A DNA stretch of 64,000 nt. Source: Pelomonas sp. BJYL3 (GTDB lineage Bacteria; Pseudomonadota; Gammaproteobacteria; Burkholderiales; Burkholderiaceae_C). The notes under the pieces were generated by a model, which saw only the letters and a program-made list of their open reading frames with translations, ran no database searches and was not told where the DNA came from. Location of the stretch: the NCBI RefSeq assembly GCF_027257975.1, contig NZ_JANZKX010000001.1:1-64000 (forward strand). The letters are read 5' to 3'. Of this stretch, positions 21,401-29,154 are shown one piece after another. Every line of letters starts with the position of its first letter. The stretch's first letter is position 1. A program made the position numbers and the translations under genes.

Positions 21401-23296
21401 ATGAGCTCCTTCGACAACCCCCGACTGATCGCCGACATCGGCGGCACCTATGCGCGTTTCGCCCTGGAAGCCAGCCCGGGTGAGTTCAGCCACAGCGCCT
21501 CGCTGCGTTGTGCGGACTACAGCGACTTCCACGCCGCGGTCTCGGCCTACCTGGACGGGCTGGGGGGGGCCCACATCGAGCACGCTGCCATCGCCATCGC
21601 CAATCCGGTGGAGGGCGACCAGGTCCGCATGACCAACTACCACTGGCAGTTCTCCATCGAGGAGATGCGCCAGCGCCTGGGCCTGGACACCCTGGTGGTG
21701 GTGAACGACTTCACCGCCCTGGCCATGGCCATCCCGCGCCTGGGGCCCGGCGAACTGCACCAGATCGGTGGCGGCGAGGCCCGGCGCCAGAGCGTGGTCG
21801 GCGTACTGGGCTCCGGCTCGGGCCTGGGCGTGTCGGGCCTGATCCCGGCGGGGGACGCCTGGATCTCCCTGGGCTCCGAAGGCGGCCACACCAGCTTCGC
21901 CCCGCGCGACGAGCGCGAGCTGGCCATCCTGCGCTTCGCCTGGCGGCAGTTCGACCACGTCTCCTTCGAGCGCCTGGTCTCGGGCCCCGGCCTGGAGCTG
22001 ATCTACCGCGCTCTGGCCGACCGCGCCGGCGAGGCCGCCAAGCCGCTCAGCGCCCCCGACATCACCCAGGCCGCGCTGGACGGCCGCGACGCCGTCTGCG
22101 CCGAGGCCCTGGAGGTGTTCTGCGCCCTGCTGGGCACGGCCGCCGCCAATCTGGCAGTCACGCTGGGCGCGTTGGGCGGCATCTACATCGGCGGCGGCAT
22201 CGTGCCGCGCCTGGGCGAGTACTTCGCCCGCTCCCCCTTCCGCAGCCGCTTCGAGGACAAGGGCCGGTTCAGCAGCTATGTGGCGGGCATCCCCACCTTC
22301 GTGATCACCGCGGAGAACGCCACCTTCAAGGGCGCCTCCGCCATTCTGGAATCCCAGCTCAAGAGCCTGCACAGCAGCGCCGGCGCGGCCATCCTGGGCC
22401 AGATCCGGCGTGCCCGCAGCGAGCTCTCGCCAGCGGAGCTGCGCGTGGCCGAGCATGTGCTGGCCCATCCGCGCGACGTGCTCAACGCTCCCATCGCCGA
22501 CATCGCCCGCGCCGCCCAGGTCAGCCAGCCCACGGTGATCCGCTTCTGCCGCTCCCTGGGCTGCGAGGGCCTGTCCGACTTCAAGCTGCGCCTGGCCTCC
22601 GGGCTCACTGGCACCGTGCCCGTCACCCACACCCAGGTCAACATGGACGACTCCATGGTGGAGCTGGGCGCCAAGGTGCTGGGCAACACGGCTTCGGCCA
22701 TCCTGCAGGTGCGCAGCCAGCTCAACCGCGAGATGATCGACCGCGCCATCCAGCTGATGCTGCAGGCGGGCCGCATCGAGTTCTATGCCGCCGGCCACTA
22801 CGGCGTGGTGGCGCAGGACGCCCAGTTCAAGTTCCTGCGCTTCGGCGTCTCCTGCGCGGCCTACACCGATCCGCGCCTGCAGCAGCTGGCCGCCGATGTG
22901 CTGCGCCCTGGCGATGTCGCCGTGGTCATCAGCAGCTCGGGCCGCCTGCCGCAGCTGATGGACGTGGTGGAACGCGCCCATGCCCGCGGGGCCACGGTGA
23001 TCGCCATCACCGCCAGCCAGTCACCGCTGGCGCGCAAGGCCGATGCGGCGCTGATCATCGACCACGTGGAGGACGTCAGCACCCATCTGCCCATGGTGAG
23101 CCGCATCCTGCACCTGCTGGTGATCGACATCCTGGCCGTGGGCGTGGCCCTGCGCCGCAATCCCGAGGCCATGCAGCTGATGGACGACGACGACAAAGCA
23201 GCCCTGGAACAACAGCGCGATGCCGGAGCCCGCCGTGCCGCGCCCGGCGTGGGCGTGGCGGCGCCGCTGGCCAGGCTGACTTCGCATACCCGCTGA
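21401..23296 (+). CDS. Bifunctional glucokinase / RpiR-family (HexR-like) transcriptional regulator
   Basis: A 631-aa fusion. Residues 1 to about 320 are a glucokinase: LIADIGGTYARFALE, VVNDFTALAMAIP, VLGSGSGLGVSGL, GSEGGHTSFAPRDERE and GGIYIGGGIVPRLGEYF. Residues about 330-405 are an RpiR helix-turn-helix (LSPAELRVAEHVLAHP, ADIARAAQVSQPTVIRFCRSLGC). Residues about 440-590 are a SIS sugar-phosphate-binding domain (FYAAGHYGVVAQDAQFKF, GDVAVVISSSGRLPQ). HexR regulators sense the Entner-Doudoroff intermediate KDPG; this fused form is known from Burkholderiales. The frame is open to a TTG at 21377, but ATG 21401 places the phosphate loop correctly. An operator-like palindrome sits 14 bp upstream. 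It is transcribed divergently from glk. Confidence 0.95.
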   Translation: MSSFDNPRLIADIGGTYARFALEASPGEFSHSASLRCADYSDFHAAVSAYLDGLGGAHIEHAAIAIANPVEGDQVRMTNYHWQFSIEEMRQRLGLDTLVVVNDFTALAMAIPRLGPGELHQIGGGEARRQSVVGVLGSGSGLGVSGLIPAGDAWISLGSEGGHTSFAPRDERELAILRFAWRQFDHVSFERLVSGPGLELIYRALADRAGEAAKPLSAPDITQAALDGRDAVCAEALEVFCALLGTAAANLAVTLGALGGIYIGGGIVPRLGEYFARSPFRSRFEDKGRFSSYVAGIPTFVITAENATFKGASAILESQLKSLHSSAGAAILGQIRRARSELSPAELRVAEHVLAHPRDVLNAPIADIARAAQVSQPTVIRFCRSLGCEGLSDFKLRLASGLTGTVPVTHTQVNMDDSMVELGAKVLGNTASAILQVRSQLNREMIDRAIQLMLQAGRIEFYAAGHYGVVAQDAQFKFLRFGVSCAAYTDPRLQQLAADVLRPGDVAVVISSSGRLPQLMDVVERAHARGATVIAITASQSPLARKADAALIIDHVEDVSTHLPMVSRILHLLVIDILAVGVALRRNPEAMQLMDDDDKAALEQQRDAGARRAAPGVGVAAPLARLTSHTR

Positions 23297-23347
23297 AGCA
23301 CCGCACGCGGGCTCCCCGCCAGCACAGGCGCCCGCCCGCGCTTCCGC

Positions 23348-23395
23348 GCTCCCGCACTCCCGCACTCCCGCACTCCCGCACTCCCGCACTCCCGC
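23348..23395. repeat. 8-bp tandem repeat (six units of ACTCCCGC)
   Basis: Six consecutive copies of an 8-mer (first unit GCTCCCGC, then five perfect ACTCCCGC) fill most of the gap between the convergent stops at 23296 and 23399. Perfect short units point to recent slippage; no function is evident. Confidence 0.95.
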
Positions 23396-23398
23396 GCT

Positions 23399-24217
23399 TC
23401 AGCGGCTCTTGCTGCCCGTCAGGCCGTTGATCCACGGCCCCAGGGTCGCCCCGGCCGCGGCCTGCAGGCGCGCATCCGCAGGCAGGCCGGCGGGGTCCAG
23501 CACGGCGCAGCTCTGCTTGCCGTCCTTGGTCTCGTAGAGGAAGGTGATGCGGTGCGTGCCGCTGGACGAGACCCACACAGCCGGCGATTCACCGGCCGGC
23601 TGGCACAGGGCCACGCCCGAGACGCCTGGCAGCATCCAGCGGAAGGCCCAGGGCAGCAGGCCCTTGATGTCGCCCACCAGATTGCGCAGCTGCACGTCCG
23701 CACGCCCCACCTGCTCCGGCGTCAGGCTGGCCACCTTGGGGACCACCTCGAGACTCAGGCGCAGGCCCATGCTGCCCTTGGGCTGGTTGGGAATGAGCTT
23801 GGCCGTCTCGGCCTGCGCCGGTGTCAGCGGGGGCAGGCTCAGGGTGCCGTCCTCCGCCATGCCCACGGGCAGCTCCTGCTCGTTGTCCAGCTCCACGACC
23901 AGGCGGGTGCCGGGGGCCGGCAGCTTCTGCTTGCTGGCATGGGCCTTGAAGTCCAGGCGGATCAGCTCGCTGGCGTGCTTGCGGGCCACGCCATCGATCA
24001 GGTAGATGAACTTGGCGGGCATGATGGCGGGATCGGGCGCGCGCTTGCCCTGCACCGCCACGGGCGCCAGGACCAGGTCCGGTGCGGCGGAGGCCGGGCT
24101 TGCAGGCACGGCGGCCGCGCCTTCGGTGGCCTGTGCATTCTGGGCCAGCGCGCACATCGCCAGGCCCGCCACGCCAAGGCTGCGGCGCCCGCCGCAGCTG
24201 CTCTTTTTCTTGCTCAT
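23399..24217 (-). CDS. Exported protein of unknown function
   Basis: A 272-aa protein. MSKKKSSCGGRRSLGVAGLAMCALAQNAQAT has a basic start, a hydrophobic stretch and an AQA-type cleavage site, so it is probably periplasmic. The rest has no motif I can assign; there are segments such as KFIYLIDGVARKHASELIRLDFKAH, a Pro/Lys-rich middle, and WVSSSGTHRITFLYETKDGKQSC with Cys residues that could pair. GAGGA precedes the ATG by 7 nt. It stands alone between the glucokinase fusion (convergent) and a DUF2520 gene on the same strand 162 bp upstream. Function unknown. Confidence 0.75.
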   Translation of the reverse strand: MSKKKSSCGGRRSLGVAGLAMCALAQNAQATEGAAAVPASPASAAPDLVLAPVAVQGKRAPDPAIMPAKFIYLIDGVARKHASELIRLDFKAHASKQKLPAPGTRLVVELDNEQELPVGMAEDGTLSLPPLTPAQAETAKLIPNQPKGSMGLRLSLEVVPKVASLTPEQVGRADVQLRNLVGDIKGLLPWAFRWMLPGVSGVALCQPAGESPAVWVSSSGTHRITFLYETKDGKQSCAVLDPAGLPADARLQAAAGATLGPWINGLTGSKSR

Positions 24218-24374
24218 CGATGGTTCCTCTGTTCCGGCCCTGGCCGGTCCCTGTCATCCGGGCCCCGCAGTGTAGGCAAGGCCCGGCCGTCGCGGATCGC
24301 CCAGATGACCTGCTGCCGCGCCAGGGGAACCAGATGCAGTCGGGGATGACGAGTGACGGCCGGATCGCCAGAGG

Positions 24375-24389
24375 GGGGTCAGGTCTTGC
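24375..24389 (+). repeat. Copy of the dispersed 15-mer (GGGGTCAGGTCTTGC on plus)
   Basis: Perfect copy, read GCAAGACCTGACCCC on the minus strand. It supplies the last two codons and the stop of the DUF2520 gene (GKT-stop). Four other perfect copies occur in this window. Confidence 0.85.
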
Positions 24390-25287
24390 CAGCCGGCGCG
24401 GAACGCTCGGCTTGCACGGTCGCCAGCAGCGCGGCCAGCGCCGCGCGCGCCGCCGGCTCGGGCTTCCCGCTGTCAGCCAGCAGATCCAGCTGGCGCTGGC
24501 TGAGCCAGCGGTAGAGCTGCAGGGCATCGGCGTCGCGCGCCTCCATCACCTGCAGATGGGCGGCCAGGACCCGCGCATCACCCCGGGCTACCGGGCCGGC
24601 GATGGCCCCTGGCAGGCCGCGCTGCGAGGCGGCGTCCAGGGCACCGCGTGCCAGCGGCATCAGGGCCGCCAGGGCCTGGTCGGCGGCCAGCCCGAGCTGC
24701 TCGAACAGGCTGCAGGCCTCGCTGAGCACTGACAGCAAGCCGCTCGCCGCGATGTTGGCCGCGGCATGGTAGGCAGCCCGCTGCCGGCCGCTGAGCGCCA
24801 GCGGGCGCAGGCCCAGGCGTCCGGCAAGGCGATGCAGCTGCTCACCCAGCGATCCATCCGGTGTCTCGATGGCCACCACCGAGCCCCTCAGGCGCTCGCG
24901 GGCCGTCCGGGGATCGGAAAAGATCTGCAGGGGATGAAAGCCCCCGACCATGGCGCCGGCGCGGTGCGCCGTGTCCAGCACGTCCAGGCCGGTGGCACCG
25001 CTGCAGTGCACGGCAGCCTGCCCGCGCCGCCAGGGCAGGCTGGCGGCCAGCGCCTCGATGGCGTCGTCCGGGGTGCTCAGGAAGACGATGTCCGCGACGG
25101 CCAGGCAGTCGGCCGCCGGCAGCGCGTGCACCCCGGGCAGCTGATCCGCCAGCCGCTGGGCGGCCGCCGGATCACGGCTCGCGATGGCCGTCACCGCCTC
25201 GCCCTGCTCCGCCAGCACGGGCGCCAGGCACTGCGCCAGCCGCCCGGCTCCAATGAATGCGATACGTGGACTCATGCCCGCGAACAT
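24379..25287 (-). CDS. Rossmann-like and DUF2520 domain-containing protein
   Basis: A 302-aa protein. The N-terminus is a dinucleotide-binding fold (RIAFIGAGRLAQCLAPVLAEQG: GAGxxA), followed by FLSTPDDAIEALAASL and HCSGATGLDVLDTA, and GGFHPLQIFSD, the pattern of the DUF2520 family. The C-terminal half is the helical DUF2520 dimer domain (RAAYHAAANIAASGLLSVLSEA). Relatives look like NADP-dependent oxidoreductases but have no firm function. The start is either ATG 25287 (GGGGTGG upstream, used here) or ATG 25275, which gives the Rossmann strand directly. The last residues GKT and the stop codon lie in the dispersed 15-mer. It stands alone on its transcript. Confidence 0.87.
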   Translation of the reverse strand: MFAGMSPRIAFIGAGRLAQCLAPVLAEQGEAVTAIASRDPAAAQRLADQLPGVHALPAADCLAVADIVFLSTPDDAIEALAASLPWRRGQAAVHCSGATGLDVLDTAHRAGAMVGGFHPLQIFSDPRTARERLRGSVVAIETPDGSLGEQLHRLAGRLGLRPLALSGRQRAAYHAAANIAASGLLSVLSEACSLFEQLGLAADQALAALMPLARGALDAASQRGLPGAIAGPVARGDARVLAAHLQVMEARDADALQLYRWLSQRQLDLLADSGKPEPAARAALAALLATVQAERSAPAGKT

Positions 25288-25573
25288 ACCACCCCGTCAG
25301 CGGCCGGAGGGCGCGGGCGCGGGTCCGGCCGCTGCATCCCGAGGCTCGGCACCTCCCCCAGGCGCATCTGCAGTGCCTGCGCCCGCTGGCCCTCGCTCAG
25401 GCGCGGCGGCCGCGGCTGCACGCCGCCGCTGCGGATCCGCATGCCGGTGAGCCTGTAGCATCTGGCGAGGTCCTGGGTCGAGCGGTAGACCAGGCAGCAG
25501 CAGCCGCTGGCGATGGCGCCCGGAGCGTTCCAGGTGAATTCATGGAAGCTCTCGTAGCTCGACCAGCTCAAAT

Positions 25574-25759
25574 TCAGCGTGTACCTGCAGCAGGGCTTGG
25601 CACGGCTGCGGGTGTCTTGCCGCCGCTCACGCACCAGGTCGGGCGGTCGTTGCCGTCGCACAAGAAGCCACCCATGAAGATCTGGTCGCCCTGCACCTCC
25701 AGTGCAAAGCCGCGCGCGCCCACGGAGGCGCGGCGGCCCATGCGTGCGCCGCGCTGCAC
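25574..25759 (-). pseudogene. Possible remnant of a secreted beta-repeat protein gene
   Basis: The minus-strand frame reads RGFALEVQGDQIFMGG and then GNDRPTWCVSGG. This resembles a beta unit I associate with secreted proteins (GxGFxxExQGxxxFxxxFxYDxxGxPTWYV), here with Cys for Tyr in PTWYV. The frame ends soon after. An adjacent frame continues with TLNLSWSSYESFHEFTWNAPG, which looks protein-like, so a frameshifted fragment is plausible. The stretch 25288-25573 otherwise holds nothing I can support. Confidence is low; it could be chance coding. Confidence 0.3.
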
Positions 25760-26938
25760 TCAGAAGGCGGCGATGCCCGTCTGCGCGCGGCCCAGGATCA
25801 GGGCGTGGATGTCATGGGTGCCCTCGTAGGTGTTGACCACCTCCAGGTTCACCAGGTGGCGGGCGATGCCGAACTCGTCGGAGATGCCGTTGCCCCCCAG
25901 CATGTCGCGCGCGGTACGGGCGATGTCCAGGCTCTTGCCGCAGCTGTTGCGCTTCATGATGGAGGTGATCTCCACCGCGGCCGTGCCCTCGTCCTTCATG
26001 CGGCCCAGGCGCAGGCAGCCCTGCAGCGCGAGGGTGATCTCGGTCTGCATGTCGGCCAGCTTCTTCTGAACCAGCTGATTGGCCGCCAGGGGCTTGCCGA
26101 ACTGCTTGCGGTCCATCGTGTACTGGCGCGCCATGTGCCAGCAGAACTCGGCCGCGCCCAGGGCACCCCAGGCGATGCCGTAGCGGGCACTGTTGAGGCA
26201 GGTGAAGGGGCCCTTGAGGCCGCGCACTTCGGGGAAGGCGTTCTCCTCGGGGCAGAAGACCTCGTCCATCACGATCTCGCCGGTGATGGAGGCACGCAGG
26301 CCCACCTTGCCGTGGATGGCCGGCGCGCTGAGGCCCTTCCAGCCCTTTTCCAGCACGAAGCCGCGGATGGCGCCTTCGTCGTCCTTGGCCCAGACCACGA
26401 AGACGTCGGCGATGGGGCTGTTGGTGATCCACATCTTCGAGCCGGTCAGGCTGTAGCCACCCGGCACCTTCTTGGCCCGGGTGATCATGGAGCCGGGGTC
26501 GGAGCCGTGATTGGGCTCGGTCAGGCCGAAGCAGCCGATCCATTCGCCGGTGGCCAGCCTGGGCAGGTACTTCTGCTTGGTGGCTTCGTTGCCAAATTCG
26601 TGGATGGGCACCATCACCAGGGAGCTCTGCACGCTCATCATGGAGCGGTAGCCGGAGTCCACGCGCTCCACCTCGCGCGCCACCAGGCCATAGCAGACGT
26701 AGTTGAGGCCGGCACCGCCGTAGGCTTCGGGGATGGTGGGGCCCAGCAGGCCCAGGGCGCCCATCTCGCGGAAGATGGCCGGGTCCGTCTGCTCATGGCG
26801 GAAGGCCTCCAGCACGCGGGGCATCAGCCGCTCGGAGCAGTAGTCGCGGGCGGCGTCGCGCACGGCGCGCTCGTCGGCCGTCAGCTGCTGGTCCAGCAGC
26901 AGGGGGTCGTCCCAGTGAAAGCTTGCCTTGGTGGCCAT
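25760..26938 (-). CDS. gcdH: Glutaryl-CoA dehydrogenase
   Basis: A 392-aa acyl-CoA dehydrogenase, the normal length for GcdH. It oxidises and decarboxylates glutaryl-CoA to crotonyl-CoA with FAD, the step joining lysine and tryptophan/aromatic breakdown to beta-oxidation. Supporting motifs are [67 protein letters not shown] and the C-terminal [21 protein letters not shown], with the catalytic Glu in YEGTHD. The Arg in LRAS is the glutaryl-type substrate contact region. AGGAG lies 7 nt before the ATG at 26938. A LysR regulator is divergent, with a perfect ATTCGT-N7-ACGAAT palindrome between them, so substrate-induced control is likely. The alternative, a general acyl-CoA dehydrogenase, is much less likely. 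Confidence 0.94.
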   Translation of the reverse strand: MATKASFHWDDPLLLDQQLTADERAVRDAARDYCSERLMPRVLEAFRHEQTDPAIFREMGALGLLGPTIPEAYGGAGLNYVCYGLVAREVERVDSGYRSMMSVQSSLVMVPIHEFGNEATKQKYLPRLATGEWIGCFGLTEPNHGSDPGSMITRAKKVPGGYSLTGSKMWITNSPIADVFVVWAKDDEGAIRGFVLEKGWKGLSAPAIHGKVGLRASITGEIVMDEVFCPEENAFPEVRGLKGPFTCLNSARYGIAWGALGAAEFCWHMARQYTMDRKQFGKPLAANQLVQKKLADMQTEITLALQGCLRLGRMKDEGTAAVEITSIMKRNSCGKSLDIARTARDMLGGNGISDEFGIARHLVNLEVVNTYEGTHDIHALILGRAQTGIAAF

Positions 26939-27023
26939 GATGATCTCCTGTCCAGTCTTGTCTCTATTGCTGCGGGGCGGCTTTGCTGCACCTTGATGGG
27001 CAGCAAGTATTCCTTGTGAGACG

Positions 27024-27042
27024 ATTCGTGTCCAATACGAAT
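27024..27042. promoter_or_regulatory. LysR-type operator between gcdH and its divergent regulator
   Basis: A perfect inverted repeat ATTCGT-N7-ACGAAT (19 bp) lies 26 bp before the regulator ATG and 85 bp before the gcdH ATG. On the minus strand a -35-like TTGGAC overlaps it, with AATACT 18 bp further on. This matches the usual placing of LysR recognition sites in divergent promoters. Confidence 0.75.
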
Positions 27043-27068
27043 AAGCCATTCAACGATAGGCAGCAGAT

Positions 27069-27980
27069 ATGGCAAGCTCACTGGCGACCGCCGCCCTCTC
27101 CCGCGTGGAACTGCGCCATCTGCGCTACTTCCTGGCCCTGGCCGAGGAGCTGCACTTCGGGCGGGCGGCGCAGCGCCTGGCGATGTCGCAACCGCCGCTG
27201 TCCGTGGCGCTGCAGCAGCTGGAGTCGGCCGTGGGTGCGCGGCTCCTGGACCGCGACAGCAAGGGCGTGCGCCTCACCCCCGCCGGTGAGAGCTTCCGCG
27301 CCAGCGCGCAGGCGCTGCTGGGCCGCTTCGAGGAGGCCTGCGCCCAGGCCCGCGAGGTGCAGGCCGGCGAGGTTGGCCGCCTGCGCCTGGGTTTCGTGGG
27401 CTCCACGGTCTTCCATGGTCTGCCCGACTGGCTGGCCACCTTCCAGGACTCCCATCCCCGGGTGGAGGTGGTGGTGATCGAGCTGAACTCGCAGGACCAG
27501 ATCCAGGCCTTGCTGCAGGAGGAGCTGGACCTGGCCCTGCTGCACACCGACCGCCTGCCCCCTGCCCTCGCCTGCGAGCCGCTGTACGACGAGCCCTTCC
27601 TCGCCTGCCTCCCCGCCTCGCATGCGGCCGCGGGCAAGCGCCGCGTGGCCCTGGCGTCGCTGAGCGACCAGCCCTTCATCCTCTTCTCCCGCCGCGGCTC
27701 GCCGGACTACCACGCACGCATCGTCGAGATGTGCCGCCAACAGGGCTTCTACCCGCGCCTGCAGCACGAGGGGCGGCACTGGCTGTCGGTGGTGTCTCTG
27801 GTAGCGCGGGGGCTGGGCGTGTCCATCGTGCCCGCGGCCTTTCGGGACGCCGGCATCCAGGGCGCCGTGTTCAAGCCTCTGGCGGAGACCATGGAGCGCA
27901 GCCGCGTGTTCGCGGCCTGGCGGCAGGATTCGGCGCCGGCACTGCGCGAAGCCTTTCTCTCGACGCTCGGCAAGACCTGA
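27069..27980 (+). CDS. LysR-family transcriptional regulator, probable regulator of gcdH
   Basis: A 303-aa protein. Residues about 11-70 are the winged helix-turn-helix (VELRHLRYFLALAEELHFGRAAQRLAMSQPPLSVALQQLE). The rest is the two-lobed effector domain (GRLRLGFVGSTVFHGLPDWLATFQ, LDLALLHTDRLPP, VSLVARGLGVSIVPAAF). It is divergent from gcdH, with a palindrome between, so it probably activates gcdH in response to glutarate or glutaryl-CoA (inference). The ribosome binding site is weak (AGGCAG). The last residues GKT plus the stop lie in the dispersed 15-mer GCAAGACCTGACCCC, as in the DUF2520 gene at 24379. Confidence 0.93.
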   Translation: MASSLATAALSRVELRHLRYFLALAEELHFGRAAQRLAMSQPPLSVALQQLESAVGARLLDRDSKGVRLTPAGESFRASAQALLGRFEEACAQAREVQAGEVGRLRLGFVGSTVFHGLPDWLATFQDSHPRVEVVVIELNSQDQIQALLQEELDLALLHTDRLPPALACEPLYDEPFLACLPASHAAAGKRRVALASLSDQPFILFSRRGSPDYHARIVEMCRQQGFYPRLQHEGRHWLSVVSLVARGLGVSIVPAAFRDAGIQGAVFKPLAETMERSRVFAAWRQDSAPALREAFLSTLGKT

Positions 27981-27984
27981 CCCC
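27970..27984 (+). repeat. Copy of the dispersed 15-mer GCAAGACCTGACCCC
   Basis: Perfect copy on the plus strand covering the LysR gene's last codons and TGA stop. Confidence 0.85.
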
Positions 27985-28046
27985 TGGCCAGGCAGGCAGC
28001 CTGCGCCCACAGCGGCGACAGCGGCGAGAAGCAGCGGGGCCGACGC

Positions 28047-28072
28047 AGAAAAGCCCGCCGAAGCGGGCCTTC
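28047..28072 (-). terminator. Rho-independent terminator after the PEP-CTERM gene
   Basis: On the minus strand GCCCGC-TTCG-GCGGGC is followed by TTTTC. The stable TTCG loop and T-run lie 18 bp after the stop at 28090. It may also stop transcripts from the LysR gene arriving from the other side. Confidence 0.8.
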
Positions 28073-28089
28073 ATGGAACGTGCTGCGCG

Positions 28090-28803
28090 CTATTGCGAAG
28101 TGGCAGACGCCCCGGCCTGACGGCGGCCGCGTCGGCTACCGGCCAGGGCCAGCAGGCCCAGGGCGGCCAGTGCCACGGTGCCGGGCTCGGGTACGGCCCC
28201 GACGTCGCCATCGATGACGGCCAGGGCGTGGTAGGAGGCGAACTTGAACGTCCAGCCCTGTCCGCCATCGTTCATCGCGAAGAGCCAGGCGCCGGTCGTA
28301 TCGGGGCCGTAAGTCAGACCCGACCAGTAGTAGCCGTCCTGAGCCATGTTCAGGAAATCGCCGACGTTCTGGAGACCGAAGCCCGGCTGGAACAGGCCCG
28401 AGGGCGAGTAGTAGGCGTGGTTCCCGAGCAGGTCGTAGTACAGATGGGCCATCTCGCTGCCAGAGGCCTTGCTCGTGTCCACGTTGTAGCCGCTGTCGCC
28501 GCCGTTGAACGAGAAGTGGAAGCCGTCATCTCCTTTGTCGACCATCGTCGGCAGTCGCCAGCCCGACAGGCCGAAGCGGTCCTGCTCGGCCCAGGCCTTG
28601 GCATCATTCCAGTTCATGGCGCTGAGGCTGCCGGCGCGGAGCCAGGTCAGGTTGCGCGTCGAGTCATAGTAGGCTTCCGCGCCGTTGGCCGAATTGCCGT
28701 CCAGGTCACGGGCCTGCAACCCGCCCATGGGGCCGGCGTGCGCGATCCCGCCCAGGCTCAGCGCGAACACGGCGCCAGCAAGCGCCTGCTTGAAGAACTT
28801 CAT
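28090..28803 (-). CDS. PEP-CTERM sorting-domain protein with DUF1566-like domain
   Basis: A 237-aa exported protein. The signal peptide is MKFFKQALAGAVFALSLGGIAHAG. The body contains YYDSTRNLTWLRAGSLSAMNWNDAKAWAE and FGLSGWRLPT, the pattern of the DUF1566/Lcl domain found in surface proteins. The C-terminus is a textbook PEP-CTERM signal: VPEPG, a hydrophobic helix (TVALAALGLLALAG) and a basic end SRRGRR. Such proteins are cut and attached by an exosortase and often belong to the exopolysaccharide matrix. No exosortase gene is in this window, so processing must be encoded elsewhere. GGAGG stands 5 nt before the ATG, and a strong terminator follows. Confidence 0.93.
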   Translation of the reverse strand: MKFFKQALAGAVFALSLGGIAHAGPMGGLQARDLDGNSANGAEAYYDSTRNLTWLRAGSLSAMNWNDAKAWAEQDRFGLSGWRLPTMVDKGDDGFHFSFNGGDSGYNVDTSKASGSEMAHLYYDLLGNHAYYSPSGLFQPGFGLQNVGDFLNMAQDGYYWSGLTYGPDTTGAWLFAMNDGGQGWTFKFASYHALAVIDGDVGAVPEPGTVALAALGLLALAGSRRGRRQAGASATSQ

Positions 28804-28984
28804 GGATCCTCCCTTGCTTTAACCGCCCCCGGTGGGCGGCCTTCATATTTGCGTGCGGATGCTATTGGAGGTTCTGTGCTGCCTGAATCCGGACTGTCCC
28901 GGATGCTCGCCAAGGACTTCGCCAGTAGCGGGACCGCCGGCCCGGGACGCACGTGGTTTCGGTACACCGATCCAGCACCACCTT

Positions 28985-29076
28985 CTGCGCCAGCGCTTCA
29001 GCAGTGGCCCGCAGGGCACCGAAGCGCTTGACCAGGCCTTGCACGCGCAGGAAGTCAGCCATGGGCGCCCTCCCCC
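28985..29076 (-). pseudogene. Remnant of a livG-like ABC ATPase gene 5' end
   Basis: On the minus strand from the ATG at 29062 the sequence encodes MADFLRVQGLVKRFGALRAT, nearly identical in DNA to the start of the intact livG at 37704, including the GGGGGGAGGGCGCCC just upstream of its ATG. It then jumps to AEALAQKVVLD, which matches a more internal livG stretch (EAEALAQKVGL), and the similarity ends. So an ABC gene start has lost its middle and its 3' part. The fragment cannot make an ATPase: Walker A and all later motifs are missing. Confidence 0.75.
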
Positions 29077-29084
29077 CGCGCCAA

Positions 29085-29138
29085 GCACCGGCGCAGGCCC
29101 TCAGCCAGGCCTTTCTGGACACGGTGGGCAAGACCTGC
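29085..29138 (+). pseudogene. Remnant of a LysR-type regulator 3' end
   Basis: The plus strand encodes APAQALSQAFLDTVGKT, very similar to APALREAFLSTLGKT at the end of the LysR gene at 27069-27980. The DNA is also similar, including a near copy of the 15-mer at the end, where the stop TGA has become TGC. Only this 3' tail is recognisable. It lies head-on against the livG remnant. Confidence 0.55.
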
Positions 29139-29154
29139 CCCCAAGCGGCCAGCG

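Noticed and set aside
21508-23430. 640-codon alternative frame overlapping the glucokinase-HexR fusion
   Set aside because: Out-of-frame translation rich in Arg/Gly/Pro; the overlapping frame has all glucokinase, HTH and SIS motifs.
25272-25661. 129-codon minus-strand frame after gcdH as an intact gene
   Set aside because: It overlaps the start of the DUF2520 gene and has an arginine/proline-rich tail; at most it holds part of a degraded gene.
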